This document shows, in pieces, positions 34,002 through 43,358 of a DNA stretch of 43,377 bases; position 1 is the stretch's first letter, and each line of letters begins with the position of its first letter. The stretch covers positions 1 through 43,377 of the forward strand of contig NZ_AEPF01000148.1 of NCBI RefSeq assembly GCF_000193735.1, read 5' to 3'. The notes beneath the pieces were generated by a model. The model had not been told where the DNA came from, did no database searches, and saw nothing but the letters and a program-made list of their open reading frames with translations. The position numbers were made by a program, and so were the translations under genes. The stretch is from Neisseria sicca 4320. Its GTDB lineage: Bacteria; Pseudomonadota; Gammaproteobacteria; Burkholderiales; Neisseriaceae.

Positions 34002-35957
34002 GTGGGGAATACCTTTAAGTCAATTCTGCTGTGGGTAGCTTTGTGCGTCGGCCTGATGGCCGCGTTCAATGCCCTTACCGGCAAGCAGGAAAACAAACAA
34101 CAAATCGAATACTCTCAATTCATCCAACAGGTAAACAACGGTGAAGTCGCCAATGTCAATATAGAAGGCTCAGTCGTCAGCGGTTATCTGATTAAAGGCG
34201 AGCGTACTGATAAAACTTCTTTCTTCACCAATGCGCCTTTGGATGATAATTTGGTTAAAACGCTTTTGGACAATAAAGTCCGCGTCAACGTTATCCCCGA
34301 AGAAAAACCAAGTATGCTCGCCAGCCTGTTTTACAGCCTGCTGCCGGTATTGCTGCTGATTGGTGCGTGGTTCTATTTCATGCGTATGCAAAGCGGTGGC
34401 GGTGGTAAGGGTGGTGCCTTCTCTTTCGGCAAAAGCCGTGCCCGCCTTCTGGACAAAAATGCCAACAAAGTTACCTTTGCGGATGTTGCCGGTTGCGATG
34501 AGGCAAAAGAGGAAGTGCAGGAAATCGTTGATTACCTGAAAGCTCCAAGCCGATATCAAAGTTTGGGCGGACGCGTTCCGCGAGGTATCTTATTGGCGGG
34601 CAGTCCGGGTACAGGTAAGACTTTACTGGCAAAAGCCATTGCAGGCGAAGCAGGCGTACCGTTCTTCAGTATCTCAGGTTCTGACTTTGTTGAAATGTTC
34701 GTCGGGGTCGGTGCAAGCCGCGTGCGCGATATGTTTGAACAAGCGAAGAAAAACGCTCCTTGTATCATTTTTATTGACGAAATCGACGCTGTCGGCCGTC
34801 AGCGCGGTGCAGGTTTGGGCGGCGGTAATGATGAGCGCGAACAAACCTTGAACCAGCTTTTGGTAGAAATGGACGGTTTTGAAAGTAATCAGACCGTTAT
34901 CGTCATTGCCGCAACCAACCGTCCGGACGTATTAGATCCCGCCTTGCAACGTCCCGGCCGTTTCGACAGACAAGTGGTGGTTCCACTACCCGATATCCGT
35001 GGTCGTGAACAGATTTTGAAAGTACACGCAAAAAAAGTGCCTTTGGATGCATCTGTTGATTTGGGTTCTTTGGCCCGAGGTACTCCCGGTTTTTCCGGTG
35101 CGGATTTGGCCAACTTGGTTAATGAAGCCGCCCTGTTTGCGGGTCGTCGGAATAAAACCAAAGTCGATCAAAGCGATTTCGAAGATGCCAAAGACAAAAT
35201 CTATATGGGTCCCGAACGCCGCAGCATGGTAATGCATGAAGACGAAAAACGTGCGACTGCCTACCATGAAGCAGGTCATGCGATTGTTGCCGAAAGCCTG
35301 CCGTTTACTGATCCCGTTCATAAAGTAACCATCATGCCGCGCGGCCGTGCGCTCGGCTTGACTTGGCAGCTTCCGGAACGCGACCGTATCAGCATGTATA
35401 AAGACCAAATGCTGAGTCAGCTTTCCATCTTGTTTGGAGGTCGTATTGCTGAAGACATCTTCGTCGGCCGTATTTCGACCGGTGCTGCCAACGATTTCGA
35501 ACGTGCTACGCAAATGGCGCGGGAGATGGTAACCCGTTATGGTATGAGCGATAAAATGGGCGTCATGGTTTATTCGGAAAACGAAGACGAGGTATTTTTG
35601 GGACGCAGCGTTACCCGTTCTCAAAACATTTCTGAAAAAACGCAACAAGATATTGATGCGGAAGTACGCCGTATTTTGGATGAACAATATCAGGTGGCCT
35701 ACAAAATCCTTGATGAAAACCGCGATAAAATGGAAACCATGTGTAAAGCTTTAATGGATTGGGAAACCATCGATCGTGATCAAGTGTTGGAAATTATGGC
35801 AGGCAAACAACCTAGCCCGCCAAAAGATTACAGTCACAATATTCGTCAGGATGAGCCGGAACAATCCGAATCTGCAACAGAGCCTGAACCTCAGGAAACC
35901 GTTGCTCAGGAATCTGCTCCGATTGGTAATTCCGAAGATTCTGGAAATAAATCATAA
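34002..35957 (+). CDS. ftsH: Membrane AAA+ zinc protease FtsH
   Basis: 651 residues, starting at GTG (MGNTFKSILLW) with GGAG upstream. Two membrane helices (about 5-22 and 105-125) flank a periplasmic part; then the AAA domain with Walker A GSPGTGKT (200-207; the first residues are AGSP instead of the usual GPP), Walker B FIDEIDAVG, arginine region RPGRFDRQV, and the zinc site HEAGH (His422, Glu423, His426). The acidic, Glu/Pro-rich tail after residue 610 is common. It degrades damaged membrane proteins and short-lived regulators. Ends in a strong terminator. Confidence 0.97.
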   Translation: MGNTFKSILLWVALCVGLMAAFNALTGKQENKQQIEYSQFIQQVNNGEVANVNIEGSVVSGYLIKGERTDKTSFFTNAPLDDNLVKTLLDNKVRVNVIPEEKPSMLASLFYSLLPVLLLIGAWFYFMRMQSGGGGKGGAFSFGKSRARLLDKNANKVTFADVAGCDEAKEEVQEIVDYLKAPSRYQSLGGRVPRGILLAGSPGTGKTLLAKAIAGEAGVPFFSISGSDFVEMFVGVGASRVRDMFEQAKKNAPCIIFIDEIDAVGRQRGAGLGGGNDEREQTLNQLLVEMDGFESNQTVIVIAATNRPDVLDPALQRPGRFDRQVVVPLPDIRGREQILKVHAKKVPLDASVDLGSLARGTPGFSGADLANLVNEAALFAGRRNKTKVDQSDFEDAKDKIYMGPERRSMVMHEDEKRATAYHEAGHAIVAESLPFTDPVHKVTIMPRGRALGLTWQLPERDRISMYKDQMLSQLSILFGGRIAEDIFVGRISTGAANDFERATQMAREMVTRYGMSDKMGVMVYSENEDEVFLGRSVTRSQNISEKTQQDIDAEVRRILDEQYQVAYKILDENRDKMETMCKALMDWETIDRDQVLEIMAGKQPSPPKDYSHNIRQDEPEQSESATEPEPQETVAQESAPIGNSEDSGNKS

Positions 35958-35964
35958 ATATGGG

Positions 35965-35999
35965 AAACGGCAGCTTATTCAAGCTGCCGTTTTATTTTA
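35965..35999 (+). terminator. Intrinsic terminator after ftsH
   Basis: AAACGGCAGCTT and AAGCTGCCGTTT: a 12-bp perfect stem with ATTC loop, followed by TATTTTAT. Confidence 0.85.
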
Positions 36000-36056
36000 T
36001 TGCGCCTGTTATAAAACAGGTAGGGCGAGGAAGTACAGTTTGTATATTTTTACTGT

Positions 36057-36162
36057 TATAGTGGATTAAATTTAAATCAGGACAAGGCGACGAAGCCGCA
36101 GACAGTACAGATAGTACGGCAAGGCGAGGCAACGCCGTACTGGTTAAAGTTAATCCACTATA
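36057..36162 (+). repeat. Correia repeat enclosed element (short form)
   Basis: 106 bp between TATAGTGGATTA and TAATCCACTATA with the short core (CAGGACAAGGCGACGAAGCC...AGGCGAGGCAACGCCGTACTGG), same orientation as the copy at 21726. It lies between two convergent genes, after their terminators. Confidence 0.97.
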
Positions 36163-36244
36163 TAAGTAGAAACGAATGACGTTCGTCAGAATGAGAGGGT
36201 TGTAATGTGATTGCTCTTTTTGAAGTCTCGTGATTAAAACAAAA

Positions 36245-36282
36245 AGGTCGTCTGAAAACTTGGATTAGGATTTTCAGACGAC
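36245..36282. terminator. Inverted DUS pair after trxB
   Basis: Exact AGGTCGTCTGAA (36245-36256) and TTCAGACGAC (36273-36282) about 100 bases past the trxB stop. Confidence 0.55.
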
Positions 36283-36388
36283 TTCTTCTTATGGTTAATT
36301 TTTGAAACGTCATATTGACATCGGGTTAGCAGCTTGTTTGGAATGAGTCTAATCGAACTGCTTCTACTCCATACAATACAGAGATGTT

Positions 36389-37339
36389 TTACAACCCTTG
36401 GCGGTCGAGCCAGCGTTCGGCATCAAGTGCGGCTTGGCAGCCTGAAGCCGCGCTGGTGATGGCTTGGCGGTAGGTGTGGTCTTTGACGTCGCCTGCCGCC
36501 CATACGCCTTCGATGTTGGTCGCGCCGACGTTGTCGCCCGTACCGCCTTTGGTTTTCAGGTAACCTGTTTCGTCCATATCGAGCTGGCCTTTGAAAATGT
36601 CGGTATTGGGCTTATGGCCGATGGCGATAAACACGCCTTTGACGGCGATGTCTTCGTTAGTGCCGTCATTGTGTTTCAGACGGGCGCCGGTAACGCCGCC
36701 TTCGTCGCCTAAGACTTCATCCAGATTGCTGTTGAGCTTGAGGATGATTTTGCCTTCTTCAACGCGCTGCATGAGTTTGTCCACCATGATTTTTTCGGCG
36801 CGGAAGCTGTCGCGGCGGTGAATCAGGGTAACGGTGTTGGCGATGTTGGCGAGGTAAAGGGCTTCCTCTACGGCAGTATTGCCGCCGCCGACGACTGCCA
36901 CGTCTTGTTGCTTATAGAAGAAACCGTCACAGGTCGCGCAGGCGGATACGCCTTTGCCCGCAAAGGTTTCTTCGCTGGGCAGCCCCAGATATTTGGCAGA
37001 TGCGCCGGTAGCGACAATCAACGCATCGCAGGTGTATTCGCCCATGTCGCCTTTGAGGGTGAAGGGGCGGTTTTGCAAATCAACGGTGTGGATTTGGTCG
37101 AAAATCATTTCAGTGCCGAAGCGCTCGGCATGGGCAAGAAAACGCGCCATCAGTTCAGGACCTTGTACGCCTTCGGCGTCGGCGGGCCAGTTGTCGACTT
37201 CTGTGGTGGTCATCAGTTGTCCGCCCTGTTCGACACCGGTAATGATGACGGGCTTGAGGTTGGCGCGGGCGGCGTAGACGGCGGCGGTGTAGCCGGCAGG
37301 ACCGGAGCCGAGGATGATGAGTTTGTGATGATTGCTCAT
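36389..37339 (-). CDS. trxB: Thioredoxin reductase
   Basis: 316 residues, full length. FAD motif GSGPAGYTAA (11-20), redox site CATC (134-137), NADPH motif VGGGNTAVEEALYL and the second FAD motif GVWAAGDVKDHTYRQAITSAASGC. It keeps thioredoxin reduced with NADPH and so feeds enzymes such as Tpx. AAGGAAA precedes the ATG. Its 3' end faces ftsH. Confidence 0.97.
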   Translation of the reverse strand: MSNHHKLIILGSGPAGYTAAVYAARANLKPVIITGVEQGGQLMTTTEVDNWPADAEGVQGPELMARFLAHAERFGTEMIFDQIHTVDLQNRPFTLKGDMGEYTCDALIVATGASAKYLGLPSEETFAGKGVSACATCDGFFYKQQDVAVVGGGNTAVEEALYLANIANTVTLIHRRDSFRAEKIMVDKLMQRVEEGKIILKLNSNLDEVLGDEGGVTGARLKHNDGTNEDIAVKGVFIAIGHKPNTDIFKGQLDMDETGYLKTKGGTGDNVGATNIEGVWAAGDVKDHTYRQAITSAASGCQAALDAERWLDRQGL

Positions 37340-37501
37340 GATGTTTTCCTTACTTTGAGATTGAGTGTGTTTCAGACGGGGTAGATTTTACTTGAAAATC
37401 TAAGCTGCGTCCGTTGGCATGATGGGGATATGTTGGCAGTATTGAAATTAACAAGGGTCGATTGTGAATGGTAAATCAGTTATTGGGAAGGTGTATTGAG
37501 G

Positions 37502-37533
37502 AAAGGTCGTCTGAACATTTTCAGACGACCTTT
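37502..37533. terminator. Tight inverted DUS pair after hemB
   Basis: AAAGGTCGTCTGAA (37502-37515) and TTCAGACGACCTTT (37520-37533) with a 4-base loop between hemB and trxB. Confidence 0.75.
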
Positions 37534-37616
37534 TGCTTTTCAATCAGCCTTTTGCTGGCTTTACAATGTCCGGCATTGGGATAGTTTACAGGAAAACCTA
37601 TGCCGTTATTTGTGTT

Positions 37617-38618
37617 TTATTTTTTAAGCAATTTGGCGGCTTCGATGGCGTAATAGGTCAAGATGCCGTCGGCACCGGCGCGTTTGAAGGCGAGCAGGCT
37701 TTCGAGTATGACTTTTTCGCCGTCCAACCAGCCGTTTTGAACTGCTGCTTGAAGCATGGCGTATTCGCCGGAAACTTGGTAGGCGTAGGTCGGTACGCCG
37801 AACTCGTCTTTGACGCGGCGGACAACGTCAAGATAGGGCAGGCCGGGTTTGACCATCACCATATCCGCGCCTTCCTGAATATCGAGGGCGACTTCGTGCA
37901 GGGCTTCGTCGGTGTTGGCGGGGTCCATTTGGTAGGTTTTCTTGTCGGCTTTACCCAAGTTGCCGGAACTGCCGACCGCATCGCGGAACGGGCCGTAAAA
38001 TGCGGAGGCATATTTGGCGGAATACGCCATGATGCGGGTGTGGATGTGTCCTGCGTCTTCGAGGGCTTCGCGGATGGCGAGGATGCGGCCGTCCATCATG
38101 TCGGACGGGGCGACGACATGCGCGCCTGCGTCGGCGTGGCACAATGCTTGTTTCACCAAAACTTCGATGGTTTCGTCGTTTAGGACGTAGCCGTTTGCAT
38201 CGGTCAGTCCGTCTTGCCCGTGAATGGTGTAGGGGTCGAGGGCGACGTCGGTCATGATGCCGAGTTCGGGAAATTTCTCGCGCAGGGTGCGCACGACGGT
38301 AGGAACGAGTCCTTCGGGGTTGTAGGCTTCTTCCGCCAATTCGGTTTTATTTTGGGTAACGACAGGGAAGAGTGCCAGCATCGGGATGCCGAGTTTGAGG
38401 GCTTCTTCGGCGGTGAACAATAATTTGTCCAAACTTTGCCGTTTCACGCCGGGCATGGAGGGGACGGCTTCTTCTTGGTTGCTGCCTTCGAGTACGAAAA
38501 CGGGGTAAATCAAATCGTCTGCGGTCAGGGTATGCTCGCGCATCAGGCGGCGGGAGAAATCGTCCTTGCGCATGCGGCGCATACGGGTGGCGGAAACGTA
38601 ACGCGGTGGGAAGTTCAT
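37617..38618 (-). CDS. hemB: Porphobilinogen synthase (ALA dehydratase)
   Basis: 333 residues. Schiff-base lysines Lys202 (AYSAKYASAFYGPF) and Lys257 (MVKPGLPYLD). At the metal site the sequence is DVALDPYTIHGQDG (124-137) with Asp in place of the zinc-binding cysteines, so it belongs to the magnesium-dependent/zinc-independent class. It joins two 5-aminolevulinates to porphobilinogen. AAGGAC precedes the ATG. A DUS pair separates it from the lipoprotein gene upstream and another from trxB. Confidence 0.97.
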   Translation of the reverse strand: MNFPPRYVSATRMRRMRKDDFSRRLMREHTLTADDLIYPVFVLEGSNQEEAVPSMPGVKRQSLDKLLFTAEEALKLGIPMLALFPVVTQNKTELAEEAYNPEGLVPTVVRTLREKFPELGIMTDVALDPYTIHGQDGLTDANGYVLNDETIEVLVKQALCHADAGAHVVAPSDMMDGRILAIREALEDAGHIHTRIMAYSAKYASAFYGPFRDAVGSSGNLGKADKKTYQMDPANTDEALHEVALDIQEGADMVMVKPGLPYLDVVRRVKDEFGVPTYAYQVSGEYAMLQAAVQNGWLDGEKVILESLLAFKRAGADGILTYYAIEAAKLLKK

Positions 38619-38665
38619 AATCGTCCTTTGTCCTTCTGGAAACAGCTAAATCGGCAGGAGAAATG

Positions 38666-38705
38666 TTTTCAGACGACCTCTTTGCAAGCAGGGGTCGTCT
38701 GAAAA
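38666..38705. terminator. Inverted DUS pair
   Basis: TTTTCAGACGACC (38666-38678) and GGTCGTCTGAAAA (38693-38705) with a 14-base loop, downstream of the lipoprotein gene. Confidence 0.7.
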
Positions 38706-38771
38706 TGGGTTTGCGACAGTTTACGCCGTTTTGGGAGATTACTGAAGCAGTAGATAGGATGTTGATACGAA

Positions 38772-39497
38772 TCAGTCTTCGACTTTGGTAATCACTTTGA
38801 CCGTTTTTTTAATTTCGTTGAACGTATCCGTTTTGAGGTTTTGCTCGTTCGGCAGCATTCCGTTGGTGTCCAGCGGAGCAATGTTTTTCAAAGCGCGGCG
38901 ATATTCTGCTTCACTCAATTTTTCTTGGCTGATTCTCCATACTTTGCGGCCGGAGGCTTTGACTTCGGAGGCGGTCCACAGACCTACCTTGTGGTAGTAG
39001 AACAAAACGCTTTGCAGGAGGGCTTTCATGTCCGCACCGGGCTTGCCGCTGCCGATGCTGCGTCCGATACGGTTGTTGCGCTGATCGACGGCTTGGTCGG
39101 CAAGGAAACGGCTGTAATAATCGGTTTTACCCTCTCGAATTTCCATATCGGAAAGATAGGCATTGCCGGCTCTGTTTGCAATTTCGCTGTCAAATTGGGA
39201 GGAAATAGCGGCCTGCCATAAGGCTTGACGGACGGCATTGACCTGTGTCCCGCGTCCTTCGCCGTTTGCACGGTCGTCTAAACCGGTCCGGATGGCAAAG
39301 CGTGCGGCGTTGCTGGTCAGATTGGTCGAGTTTTTGTCTTCAACGCCAATCACTTGCGCCGCAACAGGGTGGTTGATAGCAAATTGCGCGATTTTGCTGC
39401 GACGGCTTTGGTCTACCTCATAATTCTGGCAGCCGGTAAGCAATACGGAAGCGAGCAGGATGTAAGAAAGATGTGTTTTGAGTTTAATGTTTACCAT
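38772..39497 (-). CDS. Lipoprotein, possibly DUF6973-like
   Basis: 241 residues. Lipobox LLTGC with Cys23 after a short hydrophobic leader. The mature part has RQALWQAAISSQFDSEIANRAGNAYL, which resembles the RH.LWNA...F....A...G.AHE pattern I recall from DUF6973 proteins; the usual His residues are replaced (RQ for RH, AYL for AHE). Downstream it is charged and helical. Function unknown. No clear ribosome binding site before the ATG (AT-rich leader). Ends at a DUS hairpin. Confidence 0.7.
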   Translation of the reverse strand: MVNIKLKTHLSYILLASVLLTGCQNYEVDQSRRSKIAQFAINHPVAAQVIGVEDKNSTNLTSNAARFAIRTGLDDRANGEGRGTQVNAVRQALWQAAISSQFDSEIANRAGNAYLSDMEIREGKTDYYSRFLADQAVDQRNNRIGRSIGSGKPGADMKALLQSVLFYYHKVGLWTASEVKASGRKVWRISQEKLSEAEYRRALKNIAPLDTNGMLPNEQNLKTDTFNEIKKTVKVITKVED

Positions 39498-39615
39498 AAT
39501 GAAATATTATTGTTTAGTCACGGATTACGTTATTTAACATAGAAATGCGTGCAATAGCAAAATATTTTTCAAGCGGAAGGATTTTGGCTTGAATGGTTGC
39601 TTGATGGGGAAGTCG

Positions 39616-39627
39616 AGGTCGTCTGAA
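39616..39627 (+). repeat. DUS (single)
   Basis: Exact AGGTCGTCTGAA just beyond the 3' end of the small membrane protein gene, unpaired. Confidence 0.85.
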
Positions 39628-39635
39628 AATAGGCG

Positions 39636-39938
39636 TTATATTTTGCCGGGATTTTGACCGCGGAAAATATTAATGAGTTGTTCGGATTCCTGTAATGGCA
39701 AACCGAAATGCGTACGGATTGCTTGAATATCTTTGACCTCATCGCCGCTCAGATTGCGTGAGAGCCATTCGAAAGTTCCGGGCTGTTCCATAATCCGTGC
39801 GAGATATGCCTGCTTGAGTTTACGGTTGCGCCACCGAACGAACAGCATGGTGAAAACAAATAAGACAATCAGAAAAATATTGGTAAGGGCGATAAAAGTC
39901 ATGTGGGAGCGTGCATGATTAGGTGGGAGCAAGTCCAT
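39636..39938 (-). CDS. Small membrane protein, unknown; start uncertain
   Basis: About 100 residues from MDLLPPNHARSH; starts at 39902 (MTFIALTNIF, 88 residues) and 39998 (120 residues) are also possible, and none has a good ribosome binding site. One membrane helix (FIALTNIFLIVLFVFTMLFV) is followed by a basic stretch (RWRNRKLKQAY) and a helical cytoplasmic domain (IMEQPGTFEWLSRNLSGDEV and further). The topology is a short outside N terminus and inside C terminus. Not recognised. It diverges from the OFA transporter gene. Confidence 0.6.
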   Translation of the reverse strand: MDLLPPNHARSHMTFIALTNIFLIVLFVFTMLFVRWRNRKLKQAYLARIMEQPGTFEWLSRNLSGDEVKDIQAIRTHFGLPLQESEQLINIFRGQNPGKI

Positions 39939-40084
39939 ATTATGAATGATTTTCTCTTTCTTACTCAAAAAACTCATGTTAAGCGGAGTAAAGCCCATGC
40001 GGAAGCATGGTACAATATTGTCAACAATTTAAGGCGTTTTCCTCGCGGAGAACGCTGTTTTTCATTAGACATCAAGAGGCTTTT

Positions 40085-41626
40085 ATGAAATTTTTAGACC
40101 GTGAGGCGACGATTGCCAAGCCGGGTTTCAACCGTTGGCTGGTGCCGCCTGCCGCTTTGGCGGTGCATCTTGCCATCGGGCAAATTTATGCGTATTCCGT
40201 GTTTAACGCGCCGCTGACCAAGCTTATCGGCATTACCGAATCAGCGGCCGGAGATTGGAAGCTGACGACTGTGGGCTGGATTTTCAGTATCGCGCTGGCC
40301 ATGTTGGGCGCGTCTGCTGCGTTGTTCGGCACTTGGATGGAGCGTGTCGGCCCGCGCAAGGCGATGTTTGTCGCGGCGTGCTGTTTCAGCTTGGGTTTTT
40401 TTGTGTCAGCACTCGGCGTCAGTACGCATAATCTGTTTCTTCTGTATTTGGGCAACGGCGTGATCGGCGGCATCGGCTTGGGGCTGGGCTATATCGGCCC
40501 GGTGTCCACTTTAATGAAGTGGTTTCCGGACAAGCCGGGCATGGCGACGGGTTTGGCGATTATGGGGTTCGGTGGCGGTGCGATGCTTGCCTCGCCGTCG
40601 TCCGTATCGTTGATGAATGCGTTTTCAGACGACGTGTCGGTCGGCGTTGCACCGACTTTTGTCGTGTTGGGGTTGTTTTACCTTGTGTTGATGATGTTCG
40701 GCGCATTCACCATCCGCGTGCCGGCGGAGGGTTGGAAGCCTGAAGGCTATGTCGCGCCTAAAACTAAAAACAAGCTGGTCAGTACCAATCATGTCAATGT
40801 TTCCCAAGCGATGAAAACGCCGCAATTTTGGCTGTTGTTTTGGGTGTTGTGCCTGAATGTAACTGCCGGTATCGGCGTTTTGGGGCAGGCTTCGGTCATG
40901 ATTCAGGAGCTGTTTTCAGAAGCGTCGGTCGGTAAACAAGCGGCAATCAGCGCGGGGGCGGCGGCAGGTTTCGTCAGTCTTTTGAGCCTGTTCAATATGG
41001 GCGGGCGGTTTTTATGGTCCAGCGTTTCCGACAGAATCGGACGTAAAAATACCTACACCATCTTCTTCGTACTCGGCTCGCTGCTGTATTTTGCCGTTCC
41101 GTCCATTGGCGAAAGTGGAAACAAGGCTCTGTTTATTATTGGATTCTGCGTCATCATTTCCATGTATGGTGGCGGTTTTGCCGCAATTCCGGCTTATTTG
41201 AAAGACTTGTTCGGCACTTATCAAGTCGGCGCGATTCATGGACGTATTTTGCTGGCTTGGTCAACCGCTGCCGTTATTGGTCCGGTCTTGGTGAACTACA
41301 TCCGCCAAAGCCAAATCGACAGCGGTGTTCCCGCCGCGCAGGCATACAGTGTAACCATGTATATCATGGCAGGATTATTGATTGTCGGTTTGCTGTGCAA
41401 CCTCGCCGTCAAGTCCGTCCATGAAAAACACCACGAAACCGACATCAAAACAGCGGCACACAGCGGCAATCCCGATGACGAAACTGCCGTTTCCGATGCC
41501 TACTTGTTGCAGGAAAAAGTCGCAGCAGGCGGTTTTTCGGTTTGGTGGCGTTGGGCTTTGGTTGGTGTCCCGCTGGTTTACGGCGTGGTGATGGTGTTCG
41601 TTAAGGCGTTGGGGTTGTTCCGTTAA
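40085..41626 (+). CDS. OFA-family MFS transporter
   Basis: 513 residues from MKFLDREATIAKPGFNRW; AAGAGG before this ATG rules out the longer frame from 40007. Twelve membrane helices plus a longer hydrophilic loop before the last one. RWLVPPAALAVHLAIGQIYAYSVFNAPLTKLIG, GNGVIGGIGLGLGYIGPVSTLMKWFPDKPGMATG and YGGGFAAIPAYLKDLFGTYQVGAIHGRILLAWS are features of the oxalate:formate antiporter (OFA) and YhjX-type carriers, which move small carboxylates such as oxalate, formate or pyruvate. The substrate here cannot be told. A DUS-like stretch (40621-40632) encodes FSDDV. Confidence 0.88.
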   Translation: MKFLDREATIAKPGFNRWLVPPAALAVHLAIGQIYAYSVFNAPLTKLIGITESAAGDWKLTTVGWIFSIALAMLGASAALFGTWMERVGPRKAMFVAACCFSLGFFVSALGVSTHNLFLLYLGNGVIGGIGLGLGYIGPVSTLMKWFPDKPGMATGLAIMGFGGGAMLASPSSVSLMNAFSDDVSVGVAPTFVVLGLFYLVLMMFGAFTIRVPAEGWKPEGYVAPKTKNKLVSTNHVNVSQAMKTPQFWLLFWVLCLNVTAGIGVLGQASVMIQELFSEASVGKQAAISAGAAAGFVSLLSLFNMGGRFLWSSVSDRIGRKNTYTIFFVLGSLLYFAVPSIGESGNKALFIIGFCVIISMYGGGFAAIPAYLKDLFGTYQVGAIHGRILLAWSTAAVIGPVLVNYIRQSQIDSGVPAAQAYSVTMYIMAGLLIVGLLCNLAVKSVHEKHHETDIKTAAHSGNPDDETAVSDAYLLQEKVAAGGFSVWWRWALVGVPLVYGVVMVFVKALGLFR

Positions 41627-41641
41627 AAGCGGATTGATGGG

Positions 41642-41673
41642 AAAAAGGTCGTCTGAATTTTCAGACGACCTTT
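41642..41673. terminator. Tight inverted DUS pair between convergent genes
   Basis: AAAGGTCGTCTGAA and TTCAGACGACCTTT with a 2-base loop; serves both the OFA transporter and the DUF945 gene. Confidence 0.8.
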
Positions 41674-41677
41674 CGGT

Positions 41678-43231
41678 TTATGGATGGGATGGTTCGGAAA
41701 CCATATCCGTATCATCAAAATCCGGCTCGGGATCATTTTGCAGGACTTTGCCGTTAAGCTTCAGTTCACCGTTTTGCAAAGTCATCTTGGTTTTGACTGT
41801 ACCGTTTTCCAGCGCCAGATATTTTTCGTCCGCCATGCTGCGGATGGTGCTGTCCACCATTAGGCGCAGGGTTTCGGTAACGTCTTCGATACCTGCCTGC
41901 CCATTTGCCTCATCGTCGGGATTGACGCTGAAAATACTGCGTGCCTGACTGATTGCCAGTTGTTCGAGCAGTTTTTGCGGAACCGCCATGTCAAATCCGG
42001 CTTCGGTTTTTTTCAGCATATCGCTGAGGCTGTTCAAATCTTTTGCCGCCAGACCTTTAAACAGCAGTTTGCCGCTGACATCGACATCGCCTTGAGGCAT
42101 AGTGAATTTGAAGGTCTTAACATTTAAGATAGGATTATTGGTAAACAGGCTTGAAGCCTCGTTCTTGGCGGTCTGTATCAAGGCTTTTTGGATTTCTTCT
42201 TCGCTCATTTTTTTATCTGCGATTTCGGCAAATTTATTTTTCAGCGCAAGAAGGCCGGAGGCATCCAAGTGTTCGGCGGCAATATTGATGTCCAATGGGC
42301 CGTATTTTTCATCGCCGTAAGTCAGGTCTTGAAATTGGAAGCGGCCTTCGCTGTTGATGAACTTGTCCGCTTCGTGAGTATCGGTTTCAAATTTCAGTTT
42401 GCTGACCTCGATTTTTGACGGAGGGATGCTGCCTGTCGGATTGATAAACGCACCGATTTGCAGATTGGTAACCAAGTTTACCAATTCATTCAGCTTAATG
42501 TTGTAATCGATGTTGTCTTTCCACTGGAGCAGGAATTTATCCAGCGTAGTGCTGCTTTTGCCTAAAGACAGTTTGCTGAGGCCGCTTGTGGTTTCAGATT
42601 GGAAATGTAGGTTTTCCAGAGAAATGTCGCCCTTGTCCGCCAGTTTGACTTGAAGGGAGGGAGCCAGATAGTCATGGCTGTAACTTTGGAAATCTTTTTT
42701 ATAGTCGGTATGCCCGCTCAGACCTTTCCAGTTCAGCTTGATGCCGGAAAGCTCTTCGTAATCGAAAGCGGGGATACTCAAATCCAGTTTGCCGCTGCCG
42801 CTGAAATAGATGGTGTTGCTCATCGTTACCGGCGTTTGTTTGCCGAAGAAGCGTGATAATGCTTTTTCGGTTTCAGGGTGATATTTGAACTCGGTTTCGA
42901 TGTGCGCCTGAGTACCTATGTCGCCGGCAAACGGTCCGTGGCTGATGTGGTTGATAACCGTAATCGGCTCTTGCAGGATGGTTTTCAGGTTGTCGGGCAG
43001 GTATTTTTGCGTATTTTGAAGAAGAGTAGGTTTCAGGCGGATAACGGTGGTTTCCGTTGCGCTGAACCAGCCGCGTTCGTATTGATGCGATTCTACGGTT
43101 AGAAAACCGGATTCTTGTAAGAGTTTTTGTTGTGCGGTAAGGCTTTCCTCTGCTTTGATGCCGAGGTAGTAGGGGGTGCCAAGTGCGGCTGCTACGGCTA
43201 CGGCAGCAACCGGGATAAGATACTTTTTCAT
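41678..43231 (-). CDS. YdgA/DUF945 family exported protein
   Basis: 517 residues from MKKYLIPVAAVAV; an ATG 13 codons upstream would bury the signal. Signal or anchor at 1-22, then GTPYYLGIKAEESLTAQQKLL and YERGWFSATETTVIRL, the DUF945 entry signature, a long beta-rich repeat-like body (HGPFAGDIGTQAH, LENLHFQSETT, GKLLFKGLAAKDL) and an acidic tail (DPEPDFDDTDM). E. coli YdgA is an inner-membrane-anchored periplasmic protein of unknown role. Ribosome binding site weak. Confidence 0.85.
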   Translation of the reverse strand: MKKYLIPVAAVAVAAALGTPYYLGIKAEESLTAQQKLLQESGFLTVESHQYERGWFSATETTVIRLKPTLLQNTQKYLPDNLKTILQEPITVINHISHGPFAGDIGTQAHIETEFKYHPETEKALSRFFGKQTPVTMSNTIYFSGSGKLDLSIPAFDYEELSGIKLNWKGLSGHTDYKKDFQSYSHDYLAPSLQVKLADKGDISLENLHFQSETTSGLSKLSLGKSSTTLDKFLLQWKDNIDYNIKLNELVNLVTNLQIGAFINPTGSIPPSKIEVSKLKFETDTHEADKFINSEGRFQFQDLTYGDEKYGPLDINIAAEHLDASGLLALKNKFAEIADKKMSEEEIQKALIQTAKNEASSLFTNNPILNVKTFKFTMPQGDVDVSGKLLFKGLAAKDLNSLSDMLKKTEAGFDMAVPQKLLEQLAISQARSIFSVNPDDEANGQAGIEDVTETLRLMVDSTIRSMADEKYLALENGTVKTKMTLQNGELKLNGKVLQNDPEPDFDDTDMVSEPSHP

Positions 43232-43319
43232 TGCTTCAGACACACAGATTGAAAGCATTAAGCATAGCATTTTTTGCTTTGCTTGTCTTTTCGGCGTGGC
43301 GGCTTCCTATGAAGAATAT

Positions 43320-43331
43320 GGGTCGTCTGAA
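43320..43331 (+). repeat. DUS variant
   Basis: GGGTCGTCTGAA upstream of the DUF945 gene, unpaired within the window. Confidence 0.65.
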
Positions 43332-43358
43332 AATTTTTGGGCTGTTTTTTTTGATTGT

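Larger units (their letters stand above)
35958..36388. other. Spacer between ftsH and trxB
   Basis: 431 bases without a gene: the ftsH terminator, a short hairpin CCTGTT-ATAA-AACAGG (36005-36020), a CREE, a DUS pair, and about 100 AT-rich bases before trxB's 3' end. Confidence 0.65.
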